A stretch of DNA of 29,245 nt, taken from NCBI GenBank assembly GCA_937877625.1, contig CALFJG010000083.1, positions 1-29,245 of the forward strand, in the 5' to 3' direction. Of this stretch, positions 15,001-21,344 are shown in pieces. Source of the DNA: an uncultured Prevotellaceae bacterium. GTDB taxonomy: Bacteria; Bacteroidota; Bacteroidia; Bacteroidales; Bacteroidaceae. How positions within the stretch are numbered: the first letter of the stretch is position 1; each line of letters begins with the position of its first letter. Under the pieces are notes generated by a model that was not told the origin of the DNA, did not search any database, and saw nothing but the letters and a program-made list of their open reading frames with translations. Made by a program: the position numbers and the translations under genes.

Positions 15001-16677
15001 CTGCGGTGCCATACAGAGATACGTAGAGTTGTTGCTCTCGGGGCTGAAAACGTAAACACCCTCGCTACGTTCTATGGCGGTGAAATAGGTCGGCGTGTCG
15101 GAGAAGACGAAGGAGGAGTTCGAGAGGGCGATGTACTGATCCTTTCCGATATTATAGAAGCTGTACAGTCCGTTGCTGTTTACTCCTATGCGCCACTGGT
15201 TATTCACATCGGTCTCGTCCATCTCGTTGTAATAAGCGGTGTTGGCGGGTGTGCGTCCGCTGTAGGTATAGCCTGCCACCACGGGTGCGGTGTCGATTAC
15301 GTCGGGGTTGTAAACGATATAGCCAAAGCCGTTGATGCTGTGTATGGCGTAGATGGCGGAGGAGCTCCAGAGTGCGCTGCTGGCGAGTGTCACGGTGACT
15401 TGGCAGGTGGCTTGTATGCCCGAACCGTCGCGTGCCGAGCAGGTAATGGTGGCCGTGCCGACACCGATGCCCACCACCTGACCGTCGGAGGTGACGGTGG
15501 CCACAGCGTTGTCGCTGCTATACCACGTCACTTCCCTATTTGTAGCATACAAGGGTTCTACGCTGGCGGTCAGTGTTGCGGACTCGCCCACGCCGATTGC
15601 GAGTGTCGTGTGGTTGAGTTCGATATACTCCACGAGATAGCGTGTCTCGTTGGTCGTTTCTATGAGTTCAAACTGGCAGCCCTCGTCGCTGCTTTGTGTC
15701 CAGTGGGTAATGGTGCTGCCCGTATATTGCTGCGGTGCGCTACAGAGGTAGGTGGTGGGGCTACTACCCACAAGGGCGAAAGCATAAACGGCGGTGGAGA
15801 GCTCGGTGGGGCTGTAGTAGCAGGGTGTCTCGGAAAAGGTGCAAGCCGTTAAGAAAGATGAAGCATCGGCGTAGATGTACTGTTCTTTTCCTATGTTGTA
15901 GAAAGCGTAGTTGCCGTTGCCGTCGGGCAGAACGCGCCACTTGGCATTGGGGTCGCTTTCGTCGAGCGTTTCAAGGAACGCATCGTTGCAGGCAGCATGC
16001 GAGCCGCTCGTTACGGTACATCCCGCTAAGACGGGGGCGGAGTCGTAGAGGTCGGGGTTATAGACCACATAGCCGTGGCCGTTAATGTTGTGGAGGAAAT
16101 AGGCTTTCGTGCTGTCCCACGTATCTTGCGTAGTGCCGCTCTCGTCGTTGTCGTCGCCGCCGTCGTTGTCGTCGTCCTCGGCGGCGTAGAAGTTGAAATA
16201 GCCGTTGCTACCGTCCACGCCGGTGTAGCATCCCATGAGGTTCGTCGTACCACTCGTGCGTAAGTTCCAGTAGTACGATGTCTGCGCCACGTTTTGGATA
16301 GTGACGTTGGTGGAATAGGAGTTGAACAACCAACGCGCGTTGTCGTCCACATCGTCCACTAAGGTGAGGTACTTACACGTGCTGCTTTTCGTGTTACACC
16401 AGGCCAAGTACTGCCCTGTGGCCACATGCTGAATGGTGTAGCCGCTTCCGTCGGCCTCGACGTACCAATAGCCATCGTCGGCGACTTCGGTGTCGCGCAC
16501 ATAATAGAGTTCGTACGTGGAGCCGTGGTTACTGCCGAGTGCCACGTAGCCTGTGGCATACTCGCAGGCGATGTAGTACTTCTTTCCTGCGACAAAGGAA
16601 TAAACGGGTGTGGTGTCGGCCAGGGCCGCTGTGCTGATAGACAGAAGGAAACAAAGCGTGGGTAAAAATCTCTTCAT
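12049..16677 (-). CDS. Giant secreted CotH-kinase-family protein with lectin-like, Ig-like and dockerin-like domains
   Basis: A 1542-residue exported protein, first in a three-gene operon. A signal peptide (1-20) precedes a beta-rich lectin-like module (about 22-165). Two similar units follow, each of a lectin-like module and a BIG2 Ig-like domain (about 185-430 and 435-680); both contain a HxING(H/F)GY(V/I)VYNPD motif. After a linker region, the CotH kinase-like domain spans about 870-1275, with IRIRGNTSASWNKKPYRLKF near 935-954, the NHQADGSM stretch and DFDWAYGYDGHG near 1164. A dockerin-like pair (GDANGDGVVTTADVV and ADVDANNIVTVRDVT, about 1288-1350), a cohesin-like domain and the tail YDLQGRRVFNPQHGGIYIVR finish the protein. 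CotH proteins are atypical secreted kinases; dockerin-linked CotH proteins are known from cellulosome organisms. The substrate here is unknown. The -7 box is at 16716-16723. Confidence 0.88.
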   Translation of the reverse strand: MKRFLPTLCFLLSISTAALADTTPVYSFVAGKKYYIACEYATGYVALGSNHGSTYELYYVRDTEVADDGYWYVEADGSGYTIQHVATGQYLAWCNTKSSTCKYLTLVDDVDDNARWLFNSYSTNVTIQNVAQTSYYWNLRTSGTTNLMGCYTGVDGSNGYFNFYAAEDDDNDGGDDNDESGTTQDTWDSTKAYFLHNINGHGYVVYNPDLYDSAPVLAGCTVTSGSHAACNDAFLETLDESDPNAKWRVLPDGNGNYAFYNIGKEQYIYADASSFLTACTFSETPCYYSPTELSTAVYAFALVGSSPTTYLCSAPQQYTGSTITHWTQSSDEGCQFELIETTNETRYLVEYIELNHTTLAIGVGESATLTASVEPLYATNREVTWYSSDNAVATVTSDGQVVGIGVGTATITCSARDGSGIQATCQVTVTLASSALWSSSAIYAIHSINGFGYIVYNPDVIDTAPVVAGYTYSGRTPANTAYYNEMDETDVNNQWRIGVNSNGLYSFYNIGKDQYIALSNSSFVFSDTPTYFTAIERSEGVYVFSPESNNSTYLCMAPQQAAGRTIVTYGDVSDIGSQLEIVELQATTGITVRDIIVGSTAIKLPLSRTYTLPVSISPDDASNKKLSWTSSNTDVLTVSTAGLLTPVATGNATVTVAAMDASGITATCFVTVYNPEAEAVTTSADTLFISLANGKLFAYPEELIASREQSASGDITITTPDGQTQTYQSYEIVTVSHDVPTNLPTLVTYKFNNKYNDQLPADVIAEEEILESGDIGLPDTINLRVTSAIGKRLTASFNLSSDDATAYVDGIEQVSKQTRQRFDHDIVYTIAPRSYKVFSSLNEGADIIDISNIANPVVLVADENQDGYAWQPYGRKYTVHVDWATDSPTSDYNVPAVYITTENGASITSKTTYVNATISVDGAGVYPDFPETSVQIRIRGNTSASWNKKPYRLKFDTKQKLFNLKKGKSWALLSNHQADGSMITNTIAMKMADMVQSAGCNHMIPVELYLNGDYRGSYNFTEKVGFSNNSIDLLDETGAFMLELDTYYDETYKFLDSNYSLRVNIKEPDLVDVVDDTERTNQFQAIKNHFNTFTSVVAQGDDSYVPYVDVDALVRGMFVFDFTRNREIKHPKSFFLYNENALASDGLGGFTLNYESPYVIGPVWDFDWAYGYDGHGVYFTYEAEADLFNSDATFFNRLLRGSDEVKKAYYALWYDFMTGGGLDELLEYCDDFLAYVNPSFVHNATIWNGWGNNYAYYNTQAKAWLQKRANYIFNNLTAYDISEENAPNENGSGDANGDGVVTTADVVSIINYILGIVNDNFEIRKADVDANNIVTVRDVTLVIRKALEQATSYTRHLRLPAADAALRTATFIAPVGEQTTMPLTLYIEEGGYSALQFDVAVPEGMQLIDFLLPETLHGYSSTMARLDERHYRVSLYAAANNAMPLGTLAMQLVLIADDDIADDQRLVSITDAMLVDTDAEDNRLASISVRFHMPDETTAIARLTGGAFTPNATDAIYDLQGRRVFNPQHGGIYIVRGKKVVY

Positions 16678-16715
16678 AAAATGAGCCGTTTGTGGGACGT
16701 TTTTTCAAGCAGATG

Positions 16716-16723
16716 CAAAAGTA
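16716..16723 (-). promoter_or_regulatory. -7 promoter box of the cotH operon
   Basis: The minus strand reads TACTTTTG, an exact TAnnTTTG match, 38 nt before the CotH ATG. A TTG lies about 19 nt further upstream at the place expected for the -33 element. Confidence 0.6.
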
Positions 16724-16796
16724 AAAAACGCCCACAAGAATGCAACATCAAAAAGAGGCTTTTTGTCGCTTTTGACAAGCATTAGCGAGTTTTTTA

Positions 16797-17399
16797 CTAA
16801 TGCAGCAGTTTCAAAATAGTATTTTCCACGTCGCTCATACTCGCCGTGGGTTCAAAGCGTGCGACGGGGCGTCCCTTGGTGTCAACGAGAAATTTGGTGA
16901 AGTTCCACTTCACATCGCTGCTCTTCGCGTAGTTGGCATCGTGTTGGCGTAGCATGTTGTCCATCGCCAGTGCCATTTCCGACGTGCCGAAACCCTTGAA
17001 GGGCAACTTGCGCTTCAGATAGGTGAACAGCGGTGTGGCGTTCTCGCCGTTGACGAGACATTTGTCGAAGCGTTGGAACGTGGTGGCGAAGTGTGCTGAA
17101 CAGAAACTATTGATCTCGGCAATGCCCTCGGGGGCTTGGCCGCCAAACTGGTTGCACGGGAAATCGAGGACGACAAGCCCTTTGTCCCTATACTTGTCGT
17201 AGAGTTGCTGCAACGCGGTGTATTGTGGCGTGAAACCGCAGTGGGTGGCGGTGTTGACGATAAGCACTACTTTGCCGCGATACTCACTCATCGAGATTTC
17301 GCGCCCGCCCTGTCCGCGAGCGGTGAACCCGTAAATGTTGCGTTGCGCCGTGGCTGTGAGACACAACAAGGCAAGAAGGAGGAATAAGATACGTTTCAT
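16797..17399 (-). CDS. Exported glutathione peroxidase family protein
   Basis: A 200-residue thiol peroxidase that reduces peroxides, probably using thioredoxin-like reductants as most bacterial members do. The ATG at 17399 gives a signal peptide (MKRILFLLLALLCLTATA); the frame stays open upstream from 17465 but would bury it. The catalytic residues are visible: peroxidatic Cys54 in ATHCGFTPQY, Gln88 in FPCNQFGGQAPE and the Trp-Asn pair in KWNFTKFLVD. Cys82 in FPCNQF may be the resolving cysteine. The protein uses Cys, not selenocysteine. The signal peptide places it in the periplasm. It reads in the same direction as the phosphatase gene 90 nt upstream, and no -7 box was found between them. 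Confidence 0.9.
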   Translation of the reverse strand: MKRILFLLLALLCLTATAQRNIYGFTARGQGGREISMSEYRGKVVLIVNTATHCGFTPQYTALQQLYDKYRDKGLVVLDFPCNQFGGQAPEGIAEINSFCSAHFATTFQRFDKCLVNGENATPLFTYLKRKLPFKGFGTSEMALAMDNMLRQHDANYAKSSDVKWNFTKFLVDTKGRPVARFEPTASMSDVENTILKLLH

Positions 17400-17419
17400 A
17401 GCATTTTGTTTGTTTATAT

Positions 17420-17447
17420 GTTCGTTCTCAACAGTCTTTTGCTCGCC
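17420..17447 (-). repeat. Dispersed repeat copy 1 (GGCGAGCAAAAG family)
   Basis: The minus strand reads GGCGAGCAAAAGACTGTTGA followed by GAACGAAC, matching 26 of 28 bases with the copy at 25209-25236. It lies in the leader region of the glutathione peroxidase gene. Confidence 0.7.
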
Positions 17448-17488
17448 GAGGCAAGGCTGGGGCAAGCCTCGCTCAGCTCTTCGGTGGC

Positions 17489-17992
17489 TTAGCGCAAAAG
17501 CTCGTTAAGCAAGTGCTCACAAGCGTCCTCGAGCATATCGAGAACGAGTTCAAAGCCTTGCATCCCCTCGTAGTAAGGGTCGGGCACGTGGTCGTAGCGC
17601 GGGAAGCGGGTGAGATAGTCGGCCATGCGCCGCACACGCTGCTGGGCTTGGAGCGTAGGAGCAAGGCGCAGGAGTGTATGGAAGTTGCTGTCGTCCATCG
17701 CCACGAGGAGGTCGAAGTCTTGAAAGTCGCTCTCGCGTACCCGGCGGGCCAGGTGGGTCAGCCGGTAGCCACGACGCGCGGCGGCCCTCCGCATACGCGC
17801 GTCGGCTTGCTGCCCGCTGTGACCACCGTATATGCCGGCACTATCTACACGAAAGCGCGCCGAAAGATGGCGCGCGGCGGCAAGATGTTCAAAAATGTGC
17901 TGCGCCGCCACGCTGCGGCAGATGTTGCCCAAGCAGACGAAGAGTACGCCAATAGGCTTTGACGCGGAGGAGGGAACAGCGGGTTGATGCAT
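17489..17992 (-). CDS. Low-molecular-weight protein-tyrosine phosphatase
   Basis: A 167-residue cytoplasmic phosphatase. The P-loop CLGNICRS near the N-terminus gives the C-x5-R-S signature (nucleophile Cys20, Arg26), and the late VPDPYYEG supplies the general-acid aspartate. Length is close to the family's usual 150-165. The ATG at 17992 starts 28 nt before the P-loop strand; earlier in-frame codons lie beyond the promoter. A TACTTTTG box at 18048-18055 precedes it. In Bacteroidales these enzymes often act on tyrosine kinases of capsule/exopolysaccharide synthesis, and polysaccharide genes lie 2 kb away here. That link is suggestive, not shown; arsenate reductase activity is a less likely alternative. 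Confidence 0.9.
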   Translation of the reverse strand: MHQPAVPSSASKPIGVLFVCLGNICRSVAAQHIFEHLAAARHLSARFRVDSAGIYGGHSGQQADARMRRAAARRGYRLTHLARRVRESDFQDFDLLVAMDDSNFHTLLRLAPTLQAQQRVRRMADYLTRFPRYDHVPDPYYEGMQGFELVLDMLEDACEHLLNELLR

Positions 17993-18047
17993 ATTGTTAA
18001 GTGGGAGACTTTTCCTAAGATGCTGCATAGATGCTACACAGACGCTG

Positions 18048-18055
18048 CAAAAGTA
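18048..18055 (-). promoter_or_regulatory. -7 promoter box of the tyrosine phosphatase gene
   Basis: The minus strand reads TACTTTTG, 55 nt before the ATG at 17992. The predicted leader is about 48 nt. Confidence 0.6.
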
Positions 18056-18101
18056 CAAAGAAAGTGCTGCAGTTTTCGCCGATATGGGAGAAACATTTTT
18101 C

Positions 18102-18215
18102 TTAGTCCGAGAAAGAAATCAAATTGTGACTATATTTGTAAAAATATAGACTATATTTTTATAAATATAATTTTAGTTTTTACAAATATAGTCACACTTT
18201 TACGAATTAGTCCGA
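18102..18215. repeat. AT-rich inverted repeat framed by a 9-bp direct repeat
   Basis: TGTGACTATATTTGTAAAAA (18125-18144) and its exact reverse complement (18177-18196) form a 20-bp perfect inverted repeat with a 32-nt AT-rich spacer, which contains a further GACTATATTT copy. TTAGTCCGA occurs on both sides, at 18102-18110 and 18207-18215, like a target-site duplication. No ORF is present. The segment is far richer in AT than its neighbours. Confidence 0.8.
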
Positions 18216-18220
18216 CCTTG

Positions 18221-18281
18221 TCATTTTTTTGTCGGCACTATCATTTCTTTTGTCGGCACTATCATTTTTTCTTGTCGGCAC
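18221..18281. repeat. Three direct repeats of about 20 nt upstream of pyrH
   Basis: TCATTT-(C/T)-TTT-GTCGGCAC(TA) occurs three times in tandem: 18221-18240, 18241-18261 and 18262-18281, with unit lengths 20-21 nt. The array ends 51 nt before the pyrH -7 box, on the same face-to-face spacing of roughly two helical turns, which fits multiple binding sites for one regulator. Confidence 0.75.
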
Positions 18282-18332
18282 GCCAAAAGGAAGATAACCT
18301 GTTAGAAACTTCGCGTATTCATCTGTTTTTTT

Positions 18333-18340
18333 TACTTTTG
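18333..18340 (+). promoter_or_regulatory. -7 promoter box of pyrH
   Basis: TACTTTTG follows a T8 run and precedes the pyrH ATG by about 104 nt. The leader contains a small hairpin, CGTTTCT (18351-18357) with AGAAACG (18365-18371). Confidence 0.6.
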
Positions 18341-18444
18341 CCGAGGAAATCGTTTCTTGAACCCAGAAACGTTCCGCAACAACCAGTATCGGGGCAAAGA
18401 AGGCTCCAAACAGCATTTTCCAACAAATCACTTTTCACTACACT

Positions 18445-19152
18445 ATGGCCAAGTTCAAAAGAATACTCTTGAAACTTAGCGGCGAGAGCCTTCAAGGCAG
18501 CCAAGGTTACGGCATCGATCGCACCCGTCTGGGCGAGTATGCTGCACAAATCAAAGAAATTAGCGAGTTGGGCGTTCAGGTGGGCATCGTTATCGGCGGC
18601 GGCAACATCTTTCGTGGCCTCTCGGGAGCAGCGAGCGGACTTGACCGCGTGAAGGGTGACCAGATGGGCATGCTCGCTACGGTAATCAACTCCCTTGCTC
18701 TGAGCAGTGCGTTGAAGAGTGTGGGTGTAAAAGCCCGTGTGATGACCGCCGTGAGAATGGAACCCATCGGCGAGTTCTATAATAAGTGGGCGGCAATAGA
18801 AGCGTTGGAGCGCGGCGAGGTAGTGATTATGTCGTGCGGCACCGGACAGCCCTACTTCACCACCGACACGGGGTCGTCGCTTCGCGGCATAGAGATAGAG
18901 GCCGACGTGATGCTTAAAGGCACGCGCGTAGATGGTGTCTATACCGCCGACCCCGAGAAAGACCCCACCGCCACACGTTTTGACAAAATCACTTACGACG
19001 AGGTGTTGGCGCGCGGGCTACGCGTGATGGATGCCACGGCGACGCTGATGTGTAAAGAGAACCACCTGCCCATACAAGTCTTTAACATGGATAAGCCCGG
19101 CAACCTGCGCCGCGTCATCGACGGAGAAGCCGTGGGCACCTTTGTTTATTAA
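18445..19152 (+). CDS. pyrH: Uridylate kinase (UMP kinase)
   Basis: A 235-residue cytoplasmic enzyme of the amino-acid-kinase fold that phosphorylates UMP to UDP in pyrimidine biosynthesis; bacterial PyrH is hexameric and regulated by GTP and UTP. Typical motifs are present in order: KLSGESLQG at the N-terminus, IVIGGGNIFRG, DQMGMLATVINSLAL, TGQPYFTTDT and the C-terminal MCKENHLPIQVFNM. Length equals the family norm. The gene has its own promoter and a 98-nt leader with a hairpin. The upstream intergenic region is unusually repeat-rich. Following the stop codon there is an 11-nt tandem duplication (AACCGACAAAC at 19151 and 19162). This is an essential housekeeping gene and the identification is secure. 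Confidence 0.97.
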   Translation: MAKFKRILLKLSGESLQGSQGYGIDRTRLGEYAAQIKEISELGVQVGIVIGGGNIFRGLSGAASGLDRVKGDQMGMLATVINSLALSSALKSVGVKARVMTAVRMEPIGEFYNKWAAIEALERGEVVIMSCGTGQPYFTTDTGSSLRGIEIEADVMLKGTRVDGVYTADPEKDPTATRFDKITYDEVLARGLRVMDATATLMCKENHLPIQVFNMDKPGNLRRVIDGEAVGTFVY

Positions 19153-19250
19153 CCGACAAACAACCGACAAACGTCTCACACAAAGGGGCTATCGTTCTTT
19201 TACCGCCAAGTCATAGCCGCCACGTTTGCCGGGATTTATTCACACCGCCT

Positions 19251-19877
19251 ATGTCGCCCCGCCTTGCCATAATCGCCGGCAACACGCTGGCAGCCTTGGG
19301 GTTGGCATCGCTCCTTGAAGAACTGATGCCAAGGGGCGAGGTGTTTATCTACTCGTCGCTCGGCGAGATGGCAGAGAAAACGGGAGCGAGCCACAACGCC
19401 GCCGACGACCCTTTTGTACACTACTTTATCACGGCGGACACCCTGCTAAACCACGCACGTTTTTTCCTGCCACGACGCACGAAGACCATTGTGCTGGTGC
19501 AAGGCGTTGAGGCGGCCTCGCTGCCCGACGGCTTTATCCAGATAGACGTAGGGTTGCCGCGCGAACAATTATTGCGCAGCCTTATGACGCTCCACCAACG
19601 TGCGCACGGCACGCACGGAGTACGCCCGCACGCCGCCCCGCCGCATACCGTTGGTGGCGGCAGCGGAAATGTGGCACTCACACGCCGCGAGACCGATGTG
19701 CTTCGGCTACTCGTGCGGGGCTTCTCTAACAAAGAAACAGCCGGGGCACTCGGCGTGGGACTTACCACCGTGATAACCCACCGCAACAATCTTACCGCAA
19801 AACTCGGCACGCGCTCGCTCGCAGCCCTCACCATATTCGCCGTTTCACACGGCATCGTGGGTGTAGAGGAGATATGA
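19251..19877 (+). CDS. LuxR/NarL-type regulator with degenerate receiver domain
   Basis: A 208-residue DNA-binding regulator. The C-terminal LuxR helix-turn-helix is clear at about residues 140-200: LTRRETDVLRLLVRGFSNKE, then AGALGVGLTTVITHRNNLTAKLGTRS. The N-terminal 120 residues align in length and pattern with a response-regulator receiver, opening LAIIAGNTLAALGLASLLEE, but the usual acidic pair is replaced by Ala-Gly-Asn. No aspartate sits in a canonical phosphoacceptor strand (the corresponding region reads VHYFITADTLL), and the conserved lysine is not evident. It therefore probably works without phosphorylation. Pro/His-rich linker residues separate the domains. No kinase gene is adjacent. 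It starts 98 nt after pyrH and may be co-transcribed. The target genes are unknown. Confidence 0.82.
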   Translation: MSPRLAIIAGNTLAALGLASLLEELMPRGEVFIYSSLGEMAEKTGASHNAADDPFVHYFITADTLLNHARFFLPRRTKTIVLVQGVEAASLPDGFIQIDVGLPREQLLRSLMTLHQRAHGTHGVRPHAAPPHTVGGGSGNVALTRRETDVLRLLVRGFSNKETAGALGVGLTTVITHRNNLTAKLGTRSLAALTIFAVSHGIVGVEEI

Positions 19878-19921
19878 GGGCTACACACGCTGTCGCGCAT
19901 ATAGCGGTGGGGCTGCAAAGT

Positions 19922-20986
19922 TTAAGCATCAGGGTGTATGCTCTCCGAGGAGAGCACCATTGCCTGCAGCACCTGCATCACAGAATAGAGGATGATGAGG
20001 CCTTTACCATAGTATTTCTCACGAAAGGCAAAAGCCATTGACGGGAACAAAACGACTTCTACGACCCCCGTCAGTTCGCTCACACGCCACGCAAAGACGG
20101 GCATAAACGAAAGTACGAAGAAGCCAAAGAGCGAATAAGCGTAAATCTTCAGATAAAGCGAAATAGCGGGCATCGCCTCGGCAATGAAACGCTCCTTCCA
20201 AAGCAGGAAATAGAACACGGCGAGTTTAGCCAAGAACACAAGGTTGAACGTGTTGATTTCATCGCCCATCACGCCCGAGTCGCGCATCGTTTCGTAGAGT
20301 TCTATCTTGTCCTGCACAGCGGCAACGGGCAAGAACACCACGGGGTCGATATGCATCAGATTGATGAACACCCCCACCACAGGAATGGCGGCCAACACAG
20401 CGCGCCAGCGGTTAGACATCGGCTTCACCCCGAGGAATATCAGCGGCAGATAGAGCACCGCCGTGCGGTGGAAGAAGATAGCCAAGAGGAACAAGGCGAA
20501 GGTGAGTACACGCTGGCCTTGTGCCAAATAATGAAGCGCGAAGATAAAGATGCCCGTAGAGACTGCGACGCGTATCTGTGTGAAGTCCTGATAGATGTAG
20601 TAATACCCCATCCACACCACGAGCGAGAGCATCCACAAACGTGAGGCACGTGCCATACCCACGGCCTTTATAGGAATGGAGAGTAAGGCATAGACCACAA
20701 ACATCACACGCGGGTCGTCGCCTATTGCCCGACACATCGCCAGAATCATCTCAAACGAGAACTCCATCTCCACCATCTCGTTGGCGCGTCCGTAGAAGAG
20801 GTCAACATAGTTCTGCGAATCGTTGTCGATACCCACCGTGCGAAAGGCAGCCAACAGAAAAAGCACCGTGACAAATAGTACATAGACCATCGTCTCGGTC
20901 TTGCCCTTGCGCACATCGTCGTTCTCAAAGAAAGCAAACAACGAAGCCGCAGCTATCAAGACGAAATATGCAACGATAAAAAACAT
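19922..20986 (-). CDS. EpsG-family polysaccharide polymerase (Wzy-like)
   Basis: A 354-residue inner-membrane protein with about ten to twelve hydrophobic segments, matching the EpsG family of oligosaccharide-unit polymerases. Typical features are the N-terminal helix pair, LLAAFRTVGIDNDSQNYV at about residues 44-61 with the R-x-x-x-x-D-x-x-x-Y pattern, and FTQIRVAVSTGIFIFALHYL. It probably joins repeat units of an O-antigen or exopolysaccharide in the periplasm. It has its own -7 box (TACCTTTG at 21024-21031). A GT4 glycosyltransferase and a flippase follow in the neighbourhood but not in the same orientation. The family call is good; the polymer is unknown. Confidence 0.82.
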   Translation of the reverse strand: MFFIVAYFVLIAAASLFAFFENDDVRKGKTETMVYVLFVTVLFLLAAFRTVGIDNDSQNYVDLFYGRANEMVEMEFSFEMILAMCRAIGDDPRVMFVVYALLSIPIKAVGMARASRLWMLSLVVWMGYYYIYQDFTQIRVAVSTGIFIFALHYLAQGQRVLTFALFLLAIFFHRTAVLYLPLIFLGVKPMSNRWRAVLAAIPVVGVFINLMHIDPVVFLPVAAVQDKIELYETMRDSGVMGDEINTFNLVFLAKLAVFYFLLWKERFIAEAMPAISLYLKIYAYSLFGFFVLSFMPVFAWRVSELTGVVEVVLFPSMAFAFREKYYGKGLIILYSVMQVLQAMVLSSESIHPDA

Positions 20987-21023
20987 AAGGTGGGTTCTAT
21001 TGATTTCTACGGTTAAGCGACTG

Positions 21024-21031
21024 CAAAGGTA
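21024..21031 (-). promoter_or_regulatory. -7 promoter box of the EpsG-family gene
   Basis: The minus strand reads TACCTTTG, an exact TAnnTTTG match 37 nt before the ATG at 20986. Confidence 0.6.
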
Positions 21032-21193
21032 AAAAAAGGAGAGCGAATTACAGGATTATACGGTTGAAAAGGTTTTGCGGCGGTGTTCTGCCAATGATTC
21101 CTGTTTTCGGAAAGGAAGAATACATTTGCGTGTCGCTGGTATAGCAGCAAAGCACATACAGGAGTACAGGCGGCTCGCGTGCTATATTGTGCC

Positions 21194-21212
21194 GGCGAGC
21201 CGCGTGCGCTCC
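21194..21212 (+). repeat. Dispersed GC-rich 19-mer, copy A
   Basis: GGCGAGCCGCGTGCGCTCC is identical to 23984-24002 and, on the opposite strand with one extra G, to 151-169. All copies are intergenic. Confidence 0.75.
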
Positions 21213-21344
21213 GGCGCAGGCTCTGTGCCGTTCGTGGGTTTCATTTGTTCAACCCTCGTCCATAGAGTTCAAAAAATTAACGTTCGTTTGCAATAAAACG
21301 GCGCAAACGTGGTTATATATTATAGCATACACACCTTTGACGAG

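Larger units (their letters stand above)
20987..21344. other. Intergenic region between epsG-type and GT4 genes
   Basis: 358 nt between divergently transcribed genes, with no credible ORF. It holds an AGGTGGGTTCT motif at 20988-20998, the epsG-type -7 box, a 9-bp stem GCGGCTCGC (21170-21178) with GCGAGCCGC (21195-21203), a dispersed GC-rich 19-mer (21194-21212) and a 7-bp hairpin CGTTTGC/GCAAACG (21285-21309). No clear -7 box for the GT4 gene was found; ACACCTTTG at 21331-21339 is a weak candidate. Confidence 0.6.

Noticed and set aside
18207..18431. 74-codon minus-strand ORF upstream of pyrH
   Set aside because: Its C-terminal KNDSADKRNDSADKKM is simply the translated 20-nt direct repeat, and it runs through the pyrH promoter and leader.
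19151..19172. AACCGACAAAC tandem duplication after pyrH
   Set aside because: Only two 11-nt copies with no flanking structure; compatible with a simple slippage event.
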